From a virus, in the IMG/VR virus record IMGVR_UViG_3300022591_000075, positions 1 through 22,352 of that record: 22,352 nt of DNA. One strand, written 5' to 3'. The translations under genes and the position numbers were made by a program. Below, piece after piece: positions 12,320-20,039 of the stretch. The notes below the pieces were generated by a model. The model was not told where the DNA came from. It did no database searches and saw only the letters and a program-made list of their open reading frames with translations. Position 1 is the stretch's first letter. Every line of letters starts with the position of its first letter.

Positions 12320-12804
12320 CGCTGCAACTCGCCGAGGGAGTAGTCTCCGCATATGCGAACTACTTTGCCCTGAACCAGGGAGCGAAATTCGCGGCGCTCA
12401 ACGCCGAGTTCGGCGATGGGATCACGCTTGCGCAGTGGACGACGGTCAGTCTCTACGAAAAGGTCGAGATTGAACCGTCGCAGTTTCCCTGGCTGGAGGT
12501 CCTCGCGGCCGGCGGCAGCGTTGACACCGAGAACGCGATGCTCACCACGACGAAGCACACGATGGCGCTTGTCTGCTGGCTCATGGACGACACCAGCGTC
12601 GAGGTGCTCCGGCGCCGCGTCATGCGCACTCACCGGGCGCTGTTCGAGATGGTGAAGGATAGCCGCACCGACGCCAGCATGACCGGCTACAACGTCAGCC
12701 GGGTCGGCCAGTGGCAATTCAACACCTGGAAGCGGCCGGAGAGCCGAGTCGTCGCCAACCTGATCATGCAACTCGACGTCACCATTAACGAGGCCTATCC
12801 GTGA
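12316..12804 (+). CDS. Probable tail terminator / tail completion protein
   Basis: 162 aa from ATG 12316, overlapping the previous gene by ATGA; the longer reading from 12283 is not supported. Alternating helices and strands (LAEGVVSAYANYFALNQGAK, WTTVSLYEKVEIEP, TTTKHTMALVCWLMDD, LIMQLDVTINEAYP) fit the alpha/beta fold of tail terminators, with a C-terminal strand that could add to a ring. It lies just before the tail tube gene, the usual position. No signature motif proves it. Confidence 0.55.
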   Translation: MTLQLAEGVVSAYANYFALNQGAKFAALNAEFGDGITLAQWTTVSLYEKVEIEPSQFPWLEVLAAGGSVDTENAMLTTTKHTMALVCWLMDDTSVEVLRRRVMRTHRALFEMVKDSRTDASMTGYNVSRVGQWQFNTWKRPESRVVANLIMQLDVTINEAYP

Positions 12805-12917
12805 CTGATGTAGATCCTCGGATTGTTGAACAGATGCGACGGGCGCTCCTGAGCGTCATCGCGCAATTTGAAGCGCTACACGGTCCGCTGCGGCCCCCCA
12901 AAGGGCCGCGCGACTAA
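12801..12917 (+). CDS. Very small ORF (38 aa) coupled to the tail terminator
   Basis: GTG 12801 overlaps the upstream stop by four bases (GTGA). The product, starting MTDVDPRIVEQMRRALLSV, is one amphipathic helix with a basic Pro-rich tail ending PPKGPRD. The coupling is the main argument that it is translated. A 7-bp hairpin (12890-12909) overlaps its last codons. Function unknown. The gap 12918-13010 holds only a GC-rich leader. Confidence 0.5.
   Translation: MTDVDPRIVEQMRRALLSVIAQFEALHGPLRPPKGPRD
12890..12909 (+). other. GC hairpin at the end of the 38-aa ORF
   Basis: GCGGCCC-cccaaa-GGGCCGC, a perfect 7-bp stem with a 6-nt loop, upstream of the tail tube gene. No T run follows. Possibly a pause or message-stabilising element. 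Confidence 0.4.
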
Positions 12918-13010
12918 TTCGGCAAACCGGGCGCCCCGCTTCGGCGGCATCCCCCACCACGCGTAGGCCATCCCCGGCAACGGGCGCCGCCTCCGAAAGG
13001 AGACAGCGTC

Positions 13011-14387
13011 ATGCCGCTTCCCTCTTCGGTTCGGGCACTGCATCAGTACCAGTGGGGCGCCGAGGTTGCCAATGCGACCGGCACCTACACGCTCGCCGTG
13101 CTTCCAACCGCAGGCGACACCTACACGATCGGCGGCACGGTCTACACATGGAGGGCTGCCGCTTCGGTAGCTGGCGATGTGACCATCGGCGGCGCCGTCG
13201 CCACCTCGAAGACGAACATCGTCGCGGCCATCAACGGCACGGACGGGCTGAACTCTCCCAATCCGTGCGTACTTGCCGCGAACTTCGTCGCGAACGTGAT
13301 GACGCTGACCTCGCGCGTAGCAGGCGTGGGCGCTTCTGGGCCGCCTCAGACCGGTAACAGCATCACCACGACCCAGACCATGACCAGCGGCTCGAACACC
13401 GTGCAGCAGGCGACCCTCGCAGGCGGCAGCGGCACGCGCGGGACGCTGGTAGCGGCCACCTCGAAGATGGCGATCGAAGGGATCATCGACTTCGAGCCGA
13501 CGGACAGCGTCTACCGTCCGAACATGGCCCGCGGCCTCGCCCTCGCCAACCGCGGCAACGAGCAGGTCATCGCTCGCGGTACGAAGTGGACGCTCGCCGA
13601 CATGGCCGCGAACTTCGAGCAGTTCCACATGTGGATGACGATGCTCACGTCGAACTACGTGCTCAACACGGGTGCGCCCAACGTCTGGACGTTCACCTGG
13701 GCGCCGACGAATGATCCCAGCCCGTACAGCTGGACAGTACAGCGGCGCATCTCCGATGGTACGAACGTTGACGATAACCGTTTCGGCTACTTCATGATGG
13801 AACAGTTCTCCATCAAGACGGCCCAGGACAAGCCGGTCATGTTCGGTGCCAAGGGCTTTGCGCGGCGCATCCAGACGGGCACCATCACCGGCAGCCTCTC
13901 GATGCCCAACCCGAACATCCCCGCATCAGCGCAAGTAACCGTCTCGTTCGACTCGACCTGGGCGAACCTCGGGGTAACTCCCATCAACGCCCAGATCTAC
14001 GCCAGCGACATCACCATCACCACGGGGCTGATGCCGCTCGTGACGAGTCCTGGCCGCTCGGACCTCGACTTCGGTACGCACATGCTGAACACCGAGAAGG
14101 TCGGCATCTCGGCCAAATTCACGATGCTCGTCTCGCCCGGTGCTCAGTACGACACGGAGAAAACGGCCGCGGAGGCGCAGACGCTGCGGGCGGTCCGGGT
14201 GAAAATCGCGGGCCCCACCACGCAGGAAATCGATATCGACATGATGCTGAAGCACAACCAGGGCTCGCTCTTCAAGCTGGGCGAGTACAACGGTGCAGAC
14301 ATCGTCACGCTCGACCTCGTCGGCTCGACCGATCTGACGAACTTCCTGGCGATCACCGTGAAGAACGGTGTAACGACGCTGGCCTAA
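13011..14387 (+). CDS. Major tail tube protein with inserted beta domain
   Basis: 458 aa, ATG 13011 with AAGGAG about ten bases upstream. Residues about 23-145 form a domain seen inserted in many phage virion proteins: GDTYTIGGTVYTW, VATSKTNIVAAINGT, VGASGPPQTGNSITTTQ and finally TLAGGSG. The tube core follows: AIEGIIDFEPTDSVYRPNMA, KWTLADMAANFEQFHMWMTM, RRISDGTNVDDNRFGYFMME, and a beta-rich C-terminus (FTMLVSPGAQYDTEKTAAEA, EIDIDMMLKHNQGSLFKLGE). It should polymerise into the tail tube, with the inserted domain facing outward. The place before chaperone and tape measure agrees. There is no sheath gene, so the tail is long and non-contractile. Confidence 0.8.
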   Translation: MPLPSSVRALHQYQWGAEVANATGTYTLAVLPTAGDTYTIGGTVYTWRAAASVAGDVTIGGAVATSKTNIVAAINGTDGLNSPNPCVLAANFVANVMTLTSRVAGVGASGPPQTGNSITTTQTMTSGSNTVQQATLAGGSGTRGTLVAATSKMAIEGIIDFEPTDSVYRPNMARGLALANRGNEQVIARGTKWTLADMAANFEQFHMWMTMLTSNYVLNTGAPNVWTFTWAPTNDPSPYSWTVQRRISDGTNVDDNRFGYFMMEQFSIKTAQDKPVMFGAKGFARRIQTGTITGSLSMPNPNIPASAQVTVSFDSTWANLGVTPINAQIYASDITITTGLMPLVTSPGRSDLDFGTHMLNTEKVGISAKFTMLVSPGAQYDTEKTAAEAQTLRAVRVKIAGPTTQEIDIDMMLKHNQGSLFKLGEYNGADIVTLDLVGSTDLTNFLAITVKNGVTTLA

Positions 14388-14388
14388 C

Positions 14389-14601
14389 GTGGCCGAAAGG
14401 CCGCTGCTCTGTCCCGGATGCAAGGTCGCCATCGGCATCACTGTCGATGGCGACCATATCCACATCACGCATCCGCTCCCGTGGCAGCGTTCATCCCTCG
14501 CCTGTTCAACCATCCGGTATTTCCGGTTCTGGCCGCCGGACCAGGTCGCCGACGCGATGCGCCAGTGGGCGCTTGCGCGGCATGATGAGTGCGGCCCATG
14601 A
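14389..14601 (+). CDS. Small protein with one CxxC motif
   Basis: 70 aa, GTG 14389 one base after the tail tube stop, no Shine-Dalgarno, probably read by reinitiation. C8-P-G-C11 near the N-terminus, His-rich DGDHIHITH, then a helix ending MRQWALARHDECGP with another Cys. The single CxxC plus His could bind a metal, but the pattern is incomplete. ATGA overlap with the Com-like gene suggests they work together. No family is recognised. Confidence 0.6.
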   Translation: MAERPLLCPGCKVAIGITVDGDHIHITHPLPWQRSSLACSTIRYFRFWPPDQVADAMRQWALARHDECGP

Positions 14602-14795
14602 GCGACCCGCTACCGTTCGCCGTCGTCCGCTGCAACTGCGGGAGCATGCTCCTCGACGGGCATTTTACCGGCATCGTTCGCGCGAAATGTCACGGCTGCG
14701 GCCAGCGCGTCTGGGTGGGTTCGGACGGCACCGAAACGAAGATAGTTGCCAGCGACCCCCCGAACCGTCGTATTATGAGCGGGAAGGACTTGTGA
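14598..14795 (+). CDS. Com-like zinc-finger protein
   Basis: 65 aa from ATG 14598, overlapping the previous stop (ATGA). Cysteines C12, C14, C31 and C34 in RCNCGSMLL and RAKCHGCGQRVW form a compact zinc finger with the spacing and RC-CG-LL pattern of the Mu Com family, although the first pair is C-x-C rather than CxxC. In Mu, Com binds mom mRNA and switches on its translation. No mom-like gene is seen nearby, so here it could act on another message or be a small structural or regulatory finger. The fold is likely, the function inferred. Confidence 0.6.
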   Translation: MSDPLPFAVVRCNCGSMLLDGHFTGIVRAKCHGCGQRVWVGSDGTETKIVASDPPNRRIMSGKDL

Positions 14796-14846
14796 GCCTG
14801 CCTTGAGCTGGGCCGCCTATCGCGGCGGTAGCTTGAGGTTCACAAA

Positions 14847-15272
14847 GTGCCATTCCAAACGGTACGCGCGACGACAGCGCGGGTATTCCCCCCCTCCACA
14901 CTCCCCGGCATCGTTGAAGGCGACTGGATCGAAATCAGCGTCGGTTGGAACGCCGGGCGTCGTCAGCGCGTGGAAAGCGCCGGGAACAAGAGCATCTACG
15001 ACCCTGCGGTTGGCCGCTTCGTCATTACCGGCGACGTGTTCGCGCGCCGACTAGCGCTTGCCCAGGATGTGGTCGTCGCATGGTCTGACCCCACGCCCGT
15101 CACGCCGGAGGTATTGCGCGACAACCTCGACCCAGCCGTCCATGACTGGATCTGTAACGAGTTCGACCGGCTGAGCGCGGGCCGCTCAGAGGACGCCGAA
15201 AAAAACTCGGGAACCGCCTCGTCGCCTGGGCCGTCGGCGGCTCAGACTTCCCCCGCGAACTCGGGTACATAA
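14847..15272 (+). CDS. Tail assembly chaperone, short form (lambda gpG analogue)
   Basis: 141 aa, GTG 14847 with GAGG eight bases upstream. A beta-rich N-terminal half (PGIVEGDWIEISVGWNAGRR) and a helical segment VHDWICNEFDRLSAGRSED precede the slippery site at codon 118-120. Beyond it the zero frame encodes only a low-complexity Ser/Pro/Ala/Gly tail, while the -1 frame encodes a well-formed protein. The gene lies between tail tube and tape measure, the canonical chaperone position. It would coat the tape measure during tail assembly. A possible CCGCC-tatcgc-GGCGG hairpin lies just upstream at 14813-14828. Confidence 0.75.
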   Translation: MPFQTVRATTARVFPPSTLPGIVEGDWIEISVGWNAGRRQRVESAGNKSIYDPAVGRFVITGDVFARRLALAQDVVVAWSDPTPVTPEVLRDNLDPAVHDWICNEFDRLSAGRSEDAEKNSGTASSPGPSAAQTSPANSGT

Positions 15273-15415
15273 CCGAGATGCAATGGCTGCGGGACCGCGG
15301 CATCTGTTCCTCGCTCGCTGAGCGCGACGAGCTGGACGAACGCGTCCTCGCGGATTGCCGCCTGCTGATGGAAGCGGAGGCGCTGCGGCGCGCCAAGGTG
15401 GCCTCCGGTGGCTGA
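14847..15415 (+). CDS. Tail assembly chaperone, frameshifted long form (lambda gpGT analogue)
   Basis: A -1 shift on A_AAA_AAC at 15200-15206 (base 15206 read twice) joins 120 residues of the short form to 69 more, 189 aa in all, ending at TGA 15413. The junction reads DAEKN then LGNRLVAWAVGG. The added part is helical and charged (ITEMQWLRDRGICSSLAERD, DCRLLMEAEALRRAKV), as in T domains that bind the tape measure and recruit tube subunits. The -1 frame stop overlaps the GTG of the tape measure gene. Seen: slippery heptamer and clean coding continuation; known: the same design in most long-tailed phages. Confidence 0.8.
15200..15206 (+). promoter_or_regulatory. Programmed -1 ribosomal frameshift site A_AAA_AAC
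   Basis: Seven adenines (15199-15205) followed by C give the heptamer A AAA AAC in phase with the chaperone frame. AGAGGA (15188-15193) upstream could act as an internal ribosome-stalling Shine-Dalgarno. A small stem, CCGCC (15214-15218) with GGCGG (15236-15240), begins seven bases after the heptamer. Confidence 0.8.
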
Positions 15416-18263
15416 TGTCCAAATCACCTTCACTGGGACGAGCAACGTTGACCAGGCGGCCAATGAGGCCAAGTCCGCGCTCGACGAGCTGCTGGCTACC
15501 GTCGCGGGCCTCCAAACTCAGCTGGACGCGCTCACACCCTCCACGGCCGCGGCCGAGGCATCGCTGAACCAAACCGGCACCGCTGCGGCTGAGGCGAACA
15601 CCCATCTCGCCGAAACGACCAACCACGCCAATGAGACGGGCGGCGCGCTGAACGGCATGGGCAGGCAGGCCTCGGCGGCGGCGCAGAACGTCATCGGGCT
15701 CGCCGGCGAGGGCCTTGGCCCGCTGAGCGAGGCGTTCTCCGGCGCAACAGAGGCCGCCGTAGCGTTCAGCGAAACGGGGCTGCTCGGAATTGCGGCTGCG
15801 GCTACTGCCGCTATTGCCGTCATGGGCGAGCTGGGGACTGAGGCCGGAAACCTCGAAACCCAAATGATGCAGATCTCCGCAACGCTCGGGATCACGGCGG
15901 AAGAGGCGGACAAACTCGCGCTGCGGTTCGAGGATGTTGGCTCGAACGCCGGAATCCTGATCCGGCTCGGCGCGCAGCTCTCCACGGTGATGAGTCAATA
16001 TGCCGACTCGGTGGCGAAGGGCACGGCCGAGAGCCTCAAGGCGCGGACAATCATCGAAGAACTCGGTGTATCGCTAACGACCGAAAACGGGCTGCTCCGC
16101 AATCAGGGAGAAGTGCTCGACGAGGTCCTAACGAAGCTGGGGACGATGTTCGACCGCACTGAGGCCGCGCGTATCGCCGCTGAGCTGTTCGGGTCGCGTA
16201 TGGCCGGACAAGTCATCCCCGCTCTCAACAACTGGTCGGCAGGAAGCGCCACGGTAGCGGACCAATCGGAGCGGCTCGGGCTAGGCACCCAGAACGTTAC
16301 TGAGAACTCGATCGCCTATCACACGGCGCTAACCAATCTCAACATCGAGATGGAGCGGCTCGGCGTACAGATCCTGCCGCCGCTCATCGAGGCCCTCGAC
16401 CGCATGGCCACCGGCCTCCAGCGCACCGAGAACGGCGTGCATTCGCTCTGGGGCGCAACGACCGACCTGATCGGCAGCGTCCCAGGGCTGAGCAAGACGT
16501 TAGAGGTGATGGTTGGGATTGAGGCGGTAGCGTTTGCCCCAATTACCGCCAGTGCCCTCGGACTGGCCTATGCGGTAGACCAGCTGACCAGCTCGGCGGA
16601 CCGCAACGCGAATTCGATGTTCCACGACATCACCGCCATCTACAACTGGGGCGAAGCTGCCGCGGCGGCCATCGCCAAGGCGTCCGCGCCGAAGAAGAGC
16701 GATGGCCCGCTCAGCGGCTTTTTCGATGGCGTGCAGGCGTTCGTGGACGAGGGCACCCGCGCTATCAATGGCATCCCCTGGGATGTGTTCGGGCGGATAG
16801 AGGGCAGCGTCCACGGCGGTAGCGGAGCGGGAGCAGCCGCGAAGGCGCAGGTCGAGTCGTTCGCGCAAGCCATGATCGATGCACTCCAGAACAGCGAGCT
16901 CGAAAAGGAGTTCGGCGCCGCCGGCGGCAAGGTCCTCGAAGCGTTCGGCGCAGCCCTGGAAGATCCCACGAAAGCCGCATCCATCGCCCCGGCCATCACG
17001 AAGCTCATCGACGACGCAGAGAAGGCAGGCGTTCCCAACGCTGCCGAGCTGGGCGCGAACCTCATCAACGCCATCGGTGACGGCCTGCAGACGGGCGACT
17101 GGAACACCATCTACGACGACATGCACGCGCTCACGGACATGCTCGGACCGGTCGCCGTGGAGCACGCAAAGGCCGCCAAGGAGATCGCCAAGGATCAGGA
17201 AACGCTCGCCACCGACTTCGCCACGACCGCAGAAGCCATCCAGACGGCGACCACGGCTGAAGCGGACGCGATGAACAAGCTGGCCGTTGACCACCAGAAC
17301 GCCATCCTGAAGATCCTGGCCCAGGAACGGCAGGCACAGCAGGACTTCGCCGACCTCGAATCGCAGCGCACCGCCGACGCGGCCGACGCGCAGTCCACGC
17401 GCCACCAGAACGCGCAGGACGCCTATGACCAGCGCCATGCCGATGAAGCGGACGCGCTCGATACCCTCGCGCAGACGCACCAGGACAACCTCGACAAGAT
17501 CGCCGAGAAGGAACTCACGGCCAAGACCTATGCCGAGTATCTGAAGTTCGAGGCCGAGAAAACCGCCGAGAACAAGCGCTACGCCGAAGCGGTCGCGGCC
17601 GAAGAGAAGAAGGTCGCCAAGGCCGACGAGGCCGCTGCGAAGGCGCTGGCGAAGCAGGATGCCGATGCGGCGAAGGCGCTCGCCAAGCAGGAAGAGCACG
17701 ACCGCGCCGCACTCGCGAAGCAGATTCAGCATCTCCACGACCAGGAGGACGCGGAGAACACCGCCTATCTCCAGCGCGTGAGTGAGCAGCAGAGGCGCTA
17801 TGCGGACGAACTGAAGCGCCTTGAGGAAAGCTACGCGAAGCAGGAGGCTGCGCTAGCGAAGCACATGGCGGAAATGGCGGCTATCGCTGCGACGGCTGGG
17901 CCCGGCCAGATCCCCGCGGGCGGCATGCGGCCGATCACCATCGATTGGAGCGTTCCCCCGGACCCGGCGAGCGGCGATTACTGGGACAGCGCCAACCAGC
18001 GCTGGGTGGACATGCGCCATCCTCCGCTTCCGGGCTACGCCAGCGGCACGCCGTACGTACCGAACGACGGCCCCGCGATGTTGCACCGCGGCGAGCGAGT
18101 CGTGCCGGCCGCGCTCAACCGTCCCGGCGCCGGCGGCAACAACGGCATGGAGATCAACTTCAATGGCCCGGTCACCCTCGGCGGCATCTCCACGCAGGAT
18201 CAGATCCCGCAGGTGATGCTTTCGGTGCGGACGGCCCTCGCACGGACGGGAGTCATGCGATGA
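15408..18263 (+). CDS. Tape measure protein
   Basis: 951 aa, GTG 15408 with AAGGTGG upstream; the start overlaps the end of the frameshifted chaperone. Two hydrophobic stretches lie at about residues 125-143 (LLGIAAAATAAIAVMGELG) and 367-390. A long Ala/Lys/Glu/Gln-rich coiled coil spans about 580-825, with repeated units such as AAKALAKQDADAAKALAKQ. The C-terminus is typical of tape measures: GTPYVPNDGPAMLHRGERVV. At about 0.15 nm per residue, the known ratio, the tail would be near 140 nm. No lysozyme or peptidase motif was noticed. The protein sets tail length and probably helps DNA entry. Confidence 0.92.
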   Translation: MADVQITFTGTSNVDQAANEAKSALDELLATVAGLQTQLDALTPSTAAAEASLNQTGTAAAEANTHLAETTNHANETGGALNGMGRQASAAAQNVIGLAGEGLGPLSEAFSGATEAAVAFSETGLLGIAAAATAAIAVMGELGTEAGNLETQMMQISATLGITAEEADKLALRFEDVGSNAGILIRLGAQLSTVMSQYADSVAKGTAESLKARTIIEELGVSLTTENGLLRNQGEVLDEVLTKLGTMFDRTEAARIAAELFGSRMAGQVIPALNNWSAGSATVADQSERLGLGTQNVTENSIAYHTALTNLNIEMERLGVQILPPLIEALDRMATGLQRTENGVHSLWGATTDLIGSVPGLSKTLEVMVGIEAVAFAPITASALGLAYAVDQLTSSADRNANSMFHDITAIYNWGEAAAAAIAKASAPKKSDGPLSGFFDGVQAFVDEGTRAINGIPWDVFGRIEGSVHGGSGAGAAAKAQVESFAQAMIDALQNSELEKEFGAAGGKVLEAFGAALEDPTKAASIAPAITKLIDDAEKAGVPNAAELGANLINAIGDGLQTGDWNTIYDDMHALTDMLGPVAVEHAKAAKEIAKDQETLATDFATTAEAIQTATTAEADAMNKLAVDHQNAILKILAQERQAQQDFADLESQRTADAADAQSTRHQNAQDAYDQRHADEADALDTLAQTHQDNLDKIAEKELTAKTYAEYLKFEAEKTAENKRYAEAVAAEEKKVAKADEAAAKALAKQDADAAKALAKQEEHDRAALAKQIQHLHDQEDAENTAYLQRVSEQQRRYADELKRLEESYAKQEAALAKHMAEMAAIAATAGPGQIPAGGMRPITIDWSVPPDPASGDYWDSANQRWVDMRHPPLPGYASGTPYVPNDGPAMLHRGERVVPAALNRPGAGGNNGMEINFNGPVTLGGISTQDQIPQVMLSVRTALARTGVMR

Positions 18264-19120
18264 GCCACTACCAGCCGCGCAACCCCACGACGTTCGAAAG
18301 CACGGACGGCCTGACCGTGGTGACCTTCGGACTCGCCGAACAGCAATGGAAGGAGCAGCACCCTCTCGTTACGCCCTCGGCCGCCGTCATCGGGGCGAAC
18401 TACCCGCACGACTACCTCGGACTGAGCCCGGCTTACAAAGGCCCGGCGGATGAGCAGCTGAACTACGTCGTCCTGGAAAGCACGCCGACGCAGGTCGATA
18501 GCGATCTGGACACGCTTGAGGCCAACATCTTCAACATCGGGCTTGGGCGCCTCTATACCACGGGCGCAGACGGTACGCGGCGTTGGGCCTGGGCGCGGCC
18601 GGTGGCGATGCCCGCGGTGACCTGGAACAGCGGCGACATCTTCATGAAAACGGTGTTCGTCGATTTCCGGCGCCAGAGCGACTGGTATGCGACATCGACG
18701 TCCTCCTATACCACCACGGTCACGGCCGGACAATCCCCCAAATCGGTGACTTGGAACAATCCGGGCACCGCAAAGATGAAGCTCACCATCACGGCGGTAG
18801 CGCTCGGCTCCTCGGGCTACTCCGCCGGTTTCACCATCAATAACACCACTGTATGGACATCGCCCCTCGGGCAGATGACGACCAGCCGCGTCAGCGTCAG
18901 CACGAACAGCCGAGTCGAGTTCGACAGCACCCGCCAGCGGGTCCGCTACTCGACCGATGCCGGTGTGACGTGGGCGGACGACTACGCCAGCGTGACGCTT
19001 CCCGATGTCCAGCCGGACTTCGTGATCGAACTCGCGCCCGGCGACAACACCATCGTATTCACGGTCGGCGGCACTCCGAACGTGACCTTCAACGCCACCG
19101 GCACAGCCGCCTACCACTAG
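18260..19120 (+). CDS. Probable distal tail (Dit-like) protein
   Basis: 286 aa from ATG 18260, overlapping the tape measure stop by ATGA; the frame is open upstream but only as an overlap with that gene. N-terminal part beta-rich (GLTVVTFGLAEQQWKEQHPL, DTLEANIFNIGLGRLY), C-terminal part a beta sandwich with short repeats of the kind seen in Dit galectin-like domains (NPGTAKMKLTITAVALGSSG, then LAPGDNTIVFTVGGTPNVTF). The gene after the tape measure is normally Dit, which forms the hub joining tube to tip. Assignment by position and fold pattern. Confidence 0.62.
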   Translation: MSHYQPRNPTTFESTDGLTVVTFGLAEQQWKEQHPLVTPSAAVIGANYPHDYLGLSPAYKGPADEQLNYVVLESTPTQVDSDLDTLEANIFNIGLGRLYTTGADGTRRWAWARPVAMPAVTWNSGDIFMKTVFVDFRRQSDWYATSTSSYTTTVTAGQSPKSVTWNNPGTAKMKLTITAVALGSSGYSAGFTINNTTVWTSPLGQMTTSRVSVSTNSRVEFDSTRQRVRYSTDAGVTWADDYASVTLPDVQPDFVIELAPGDNTIVFTVGGTPNVTFNATGTAAYH

Positions 19121-19131
19121 GAGGGAGACGA

Positions 19132-19371
19132 ATGGACGCCCCGAATTTCGACACCGCAACCGAGGACGAACTCGAAGCCTACAAAGAGGGGCTGATTGCG
19201 CAAATCGACGAGGTGCGCAGCCAAGCGCAAGCCGTCGAGGCCGCCATTGCCGCCAAGCGCACGATGGCCCTCGCGACCGCTGCGCTCGAAGCCGCCGGCG
19301 TCTCTGGCGCGGTCACCCTCTCGCCAGCGCCCGCGACGCTCGAATCCATCATGAGCACCCCAGGAGAGTAA
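19132..19371 (+). CDS. Small coiled-coil protein
   Basis: 79 aa, ATG 19132 with GGAGGGAG just upstream. Residues about 7-55 are a continuous charged helix (TEDELEAYKEGLIAQIDEV, then QAQAVEAAIAAKRTMALAT) likely to form a coiled coil; the tail is short and Pro-rich. No family recognised. It lies in the tail-tip cluster, two bases before the next gene, and may be a structural or assembly helper. Confidence 0.7.
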   Translation: MDAPNFDTATEDELEAYKEGLIAQIDEVRSQAQAVEAAIAAKRTMALATAALEAAGVSGAVTLSPAPATLESIMSTPGE

Positions 19372-19373
19372 AG

Positions 19374-20036
19374 ATGACGCTGATTCTTCTCGACCGACCG
19401 ACCGAAAAGCCCGCGCCGTCTCGCCTCTGGCGGCCCGGCGACGACGCGCCATCGATGCTCAAGCGCCCTGGCGATCCCGGCTATTCCCCTGTCGTCGTTT
19501 CGCCGAAGCCAGGCTCGCTCTTCAAGCAACCCGGGGAGATCGACGTCTTCGGCGAGGATTGGGACTTCAAGCGGCGTCGATGGTTCGAGGAAACCGGACT
19601 GCTCGGCCCCATCGGTGGAGCCGCGGCTGGCGCATGGACGTTCACGAACGAACTGCGGACAAAGATCTTGCAGGGCTCGTTCGCCATCGGCACCGACACG
19701 TTCAAGATGGCGCTGCTGCTCGGGACCTCGAACATCGGCTCGGGCTCCACCACCTATGCCGGTGTGACGAACGAAGTTGCCAACGCGAACGGCTATACGA
19801 CGGGCGGCGTGACGGTCACCCTCTCCCTTTCCGGAACCACCTCCGTGCCGATCGCGTTTACCCAGGCGCAGTGGACGGCCTCGGGCGGCTCCATCACGGC
19901 GCGGTTCGTGCTCCTCTACAAATCCGGCGCGAACGTCTACGCCTACGCCCTCTGTGATAGCGGCGCGGCCGACGTGACCGCCACCTCCGGGAACACGTTC
20001 ACCGTCACCGCGGGCAACGTCGCGACGCTGGCCTAG
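19374..20036 (+). CDS. Probable virion surface protein with recurring phage beta domain
   Basis: 220 aa, ATG 19374 with AGGAG seven bases upstream. The first 75 residues are Pro-rich and basic. Residues about 85-220 form a beta domain common in phage structural proteins: FTNELRTKILQGSFAIGTDT, FKMALLLGTSNI, TNEVANANGYTTGGVTVTL, WTASGGSITARFVLLYKSG. Such domains often occur in tail or baseplate proteins that contact the host. There is no signal peptide. The exact role is unknown. Confidence 0.65.
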   Translation: MTLILLDRPTEKPAPSRLWRPGDDAPSMLKRPGDPGYSPVVVSPKPGSLFKQPGEIDVFGEDWDFKRRRWFEETGLLGPIGGAAAGAWTFTNELRTKILQGSFAIGTDTFKMALLLGTSNIGSGSTTYAGVTNEVANANGYTTGGVTVTLSLSGTTSVPIAFTQAQWTASGGSITARFVLLYKSGANVYAYALCDSGAADVTATSGNTFTVTAGNVATLA

Positions 20037-20039
20037 CCG

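Noticed and set aside
14389-14795. Complete com-mom modification operon
   Set aside because: Only the Com-like finger is present; the adjacent 70-aa protein is too short and unlike Mom.
16500-17738. Long reverse-strand ORF (412 aa)
   Set aside because: Antisense to the tape measure coiled coil; Leu/Val/Arg/Gly-rich shadow produced by its repetitive Ala/Glu/Lys codons.
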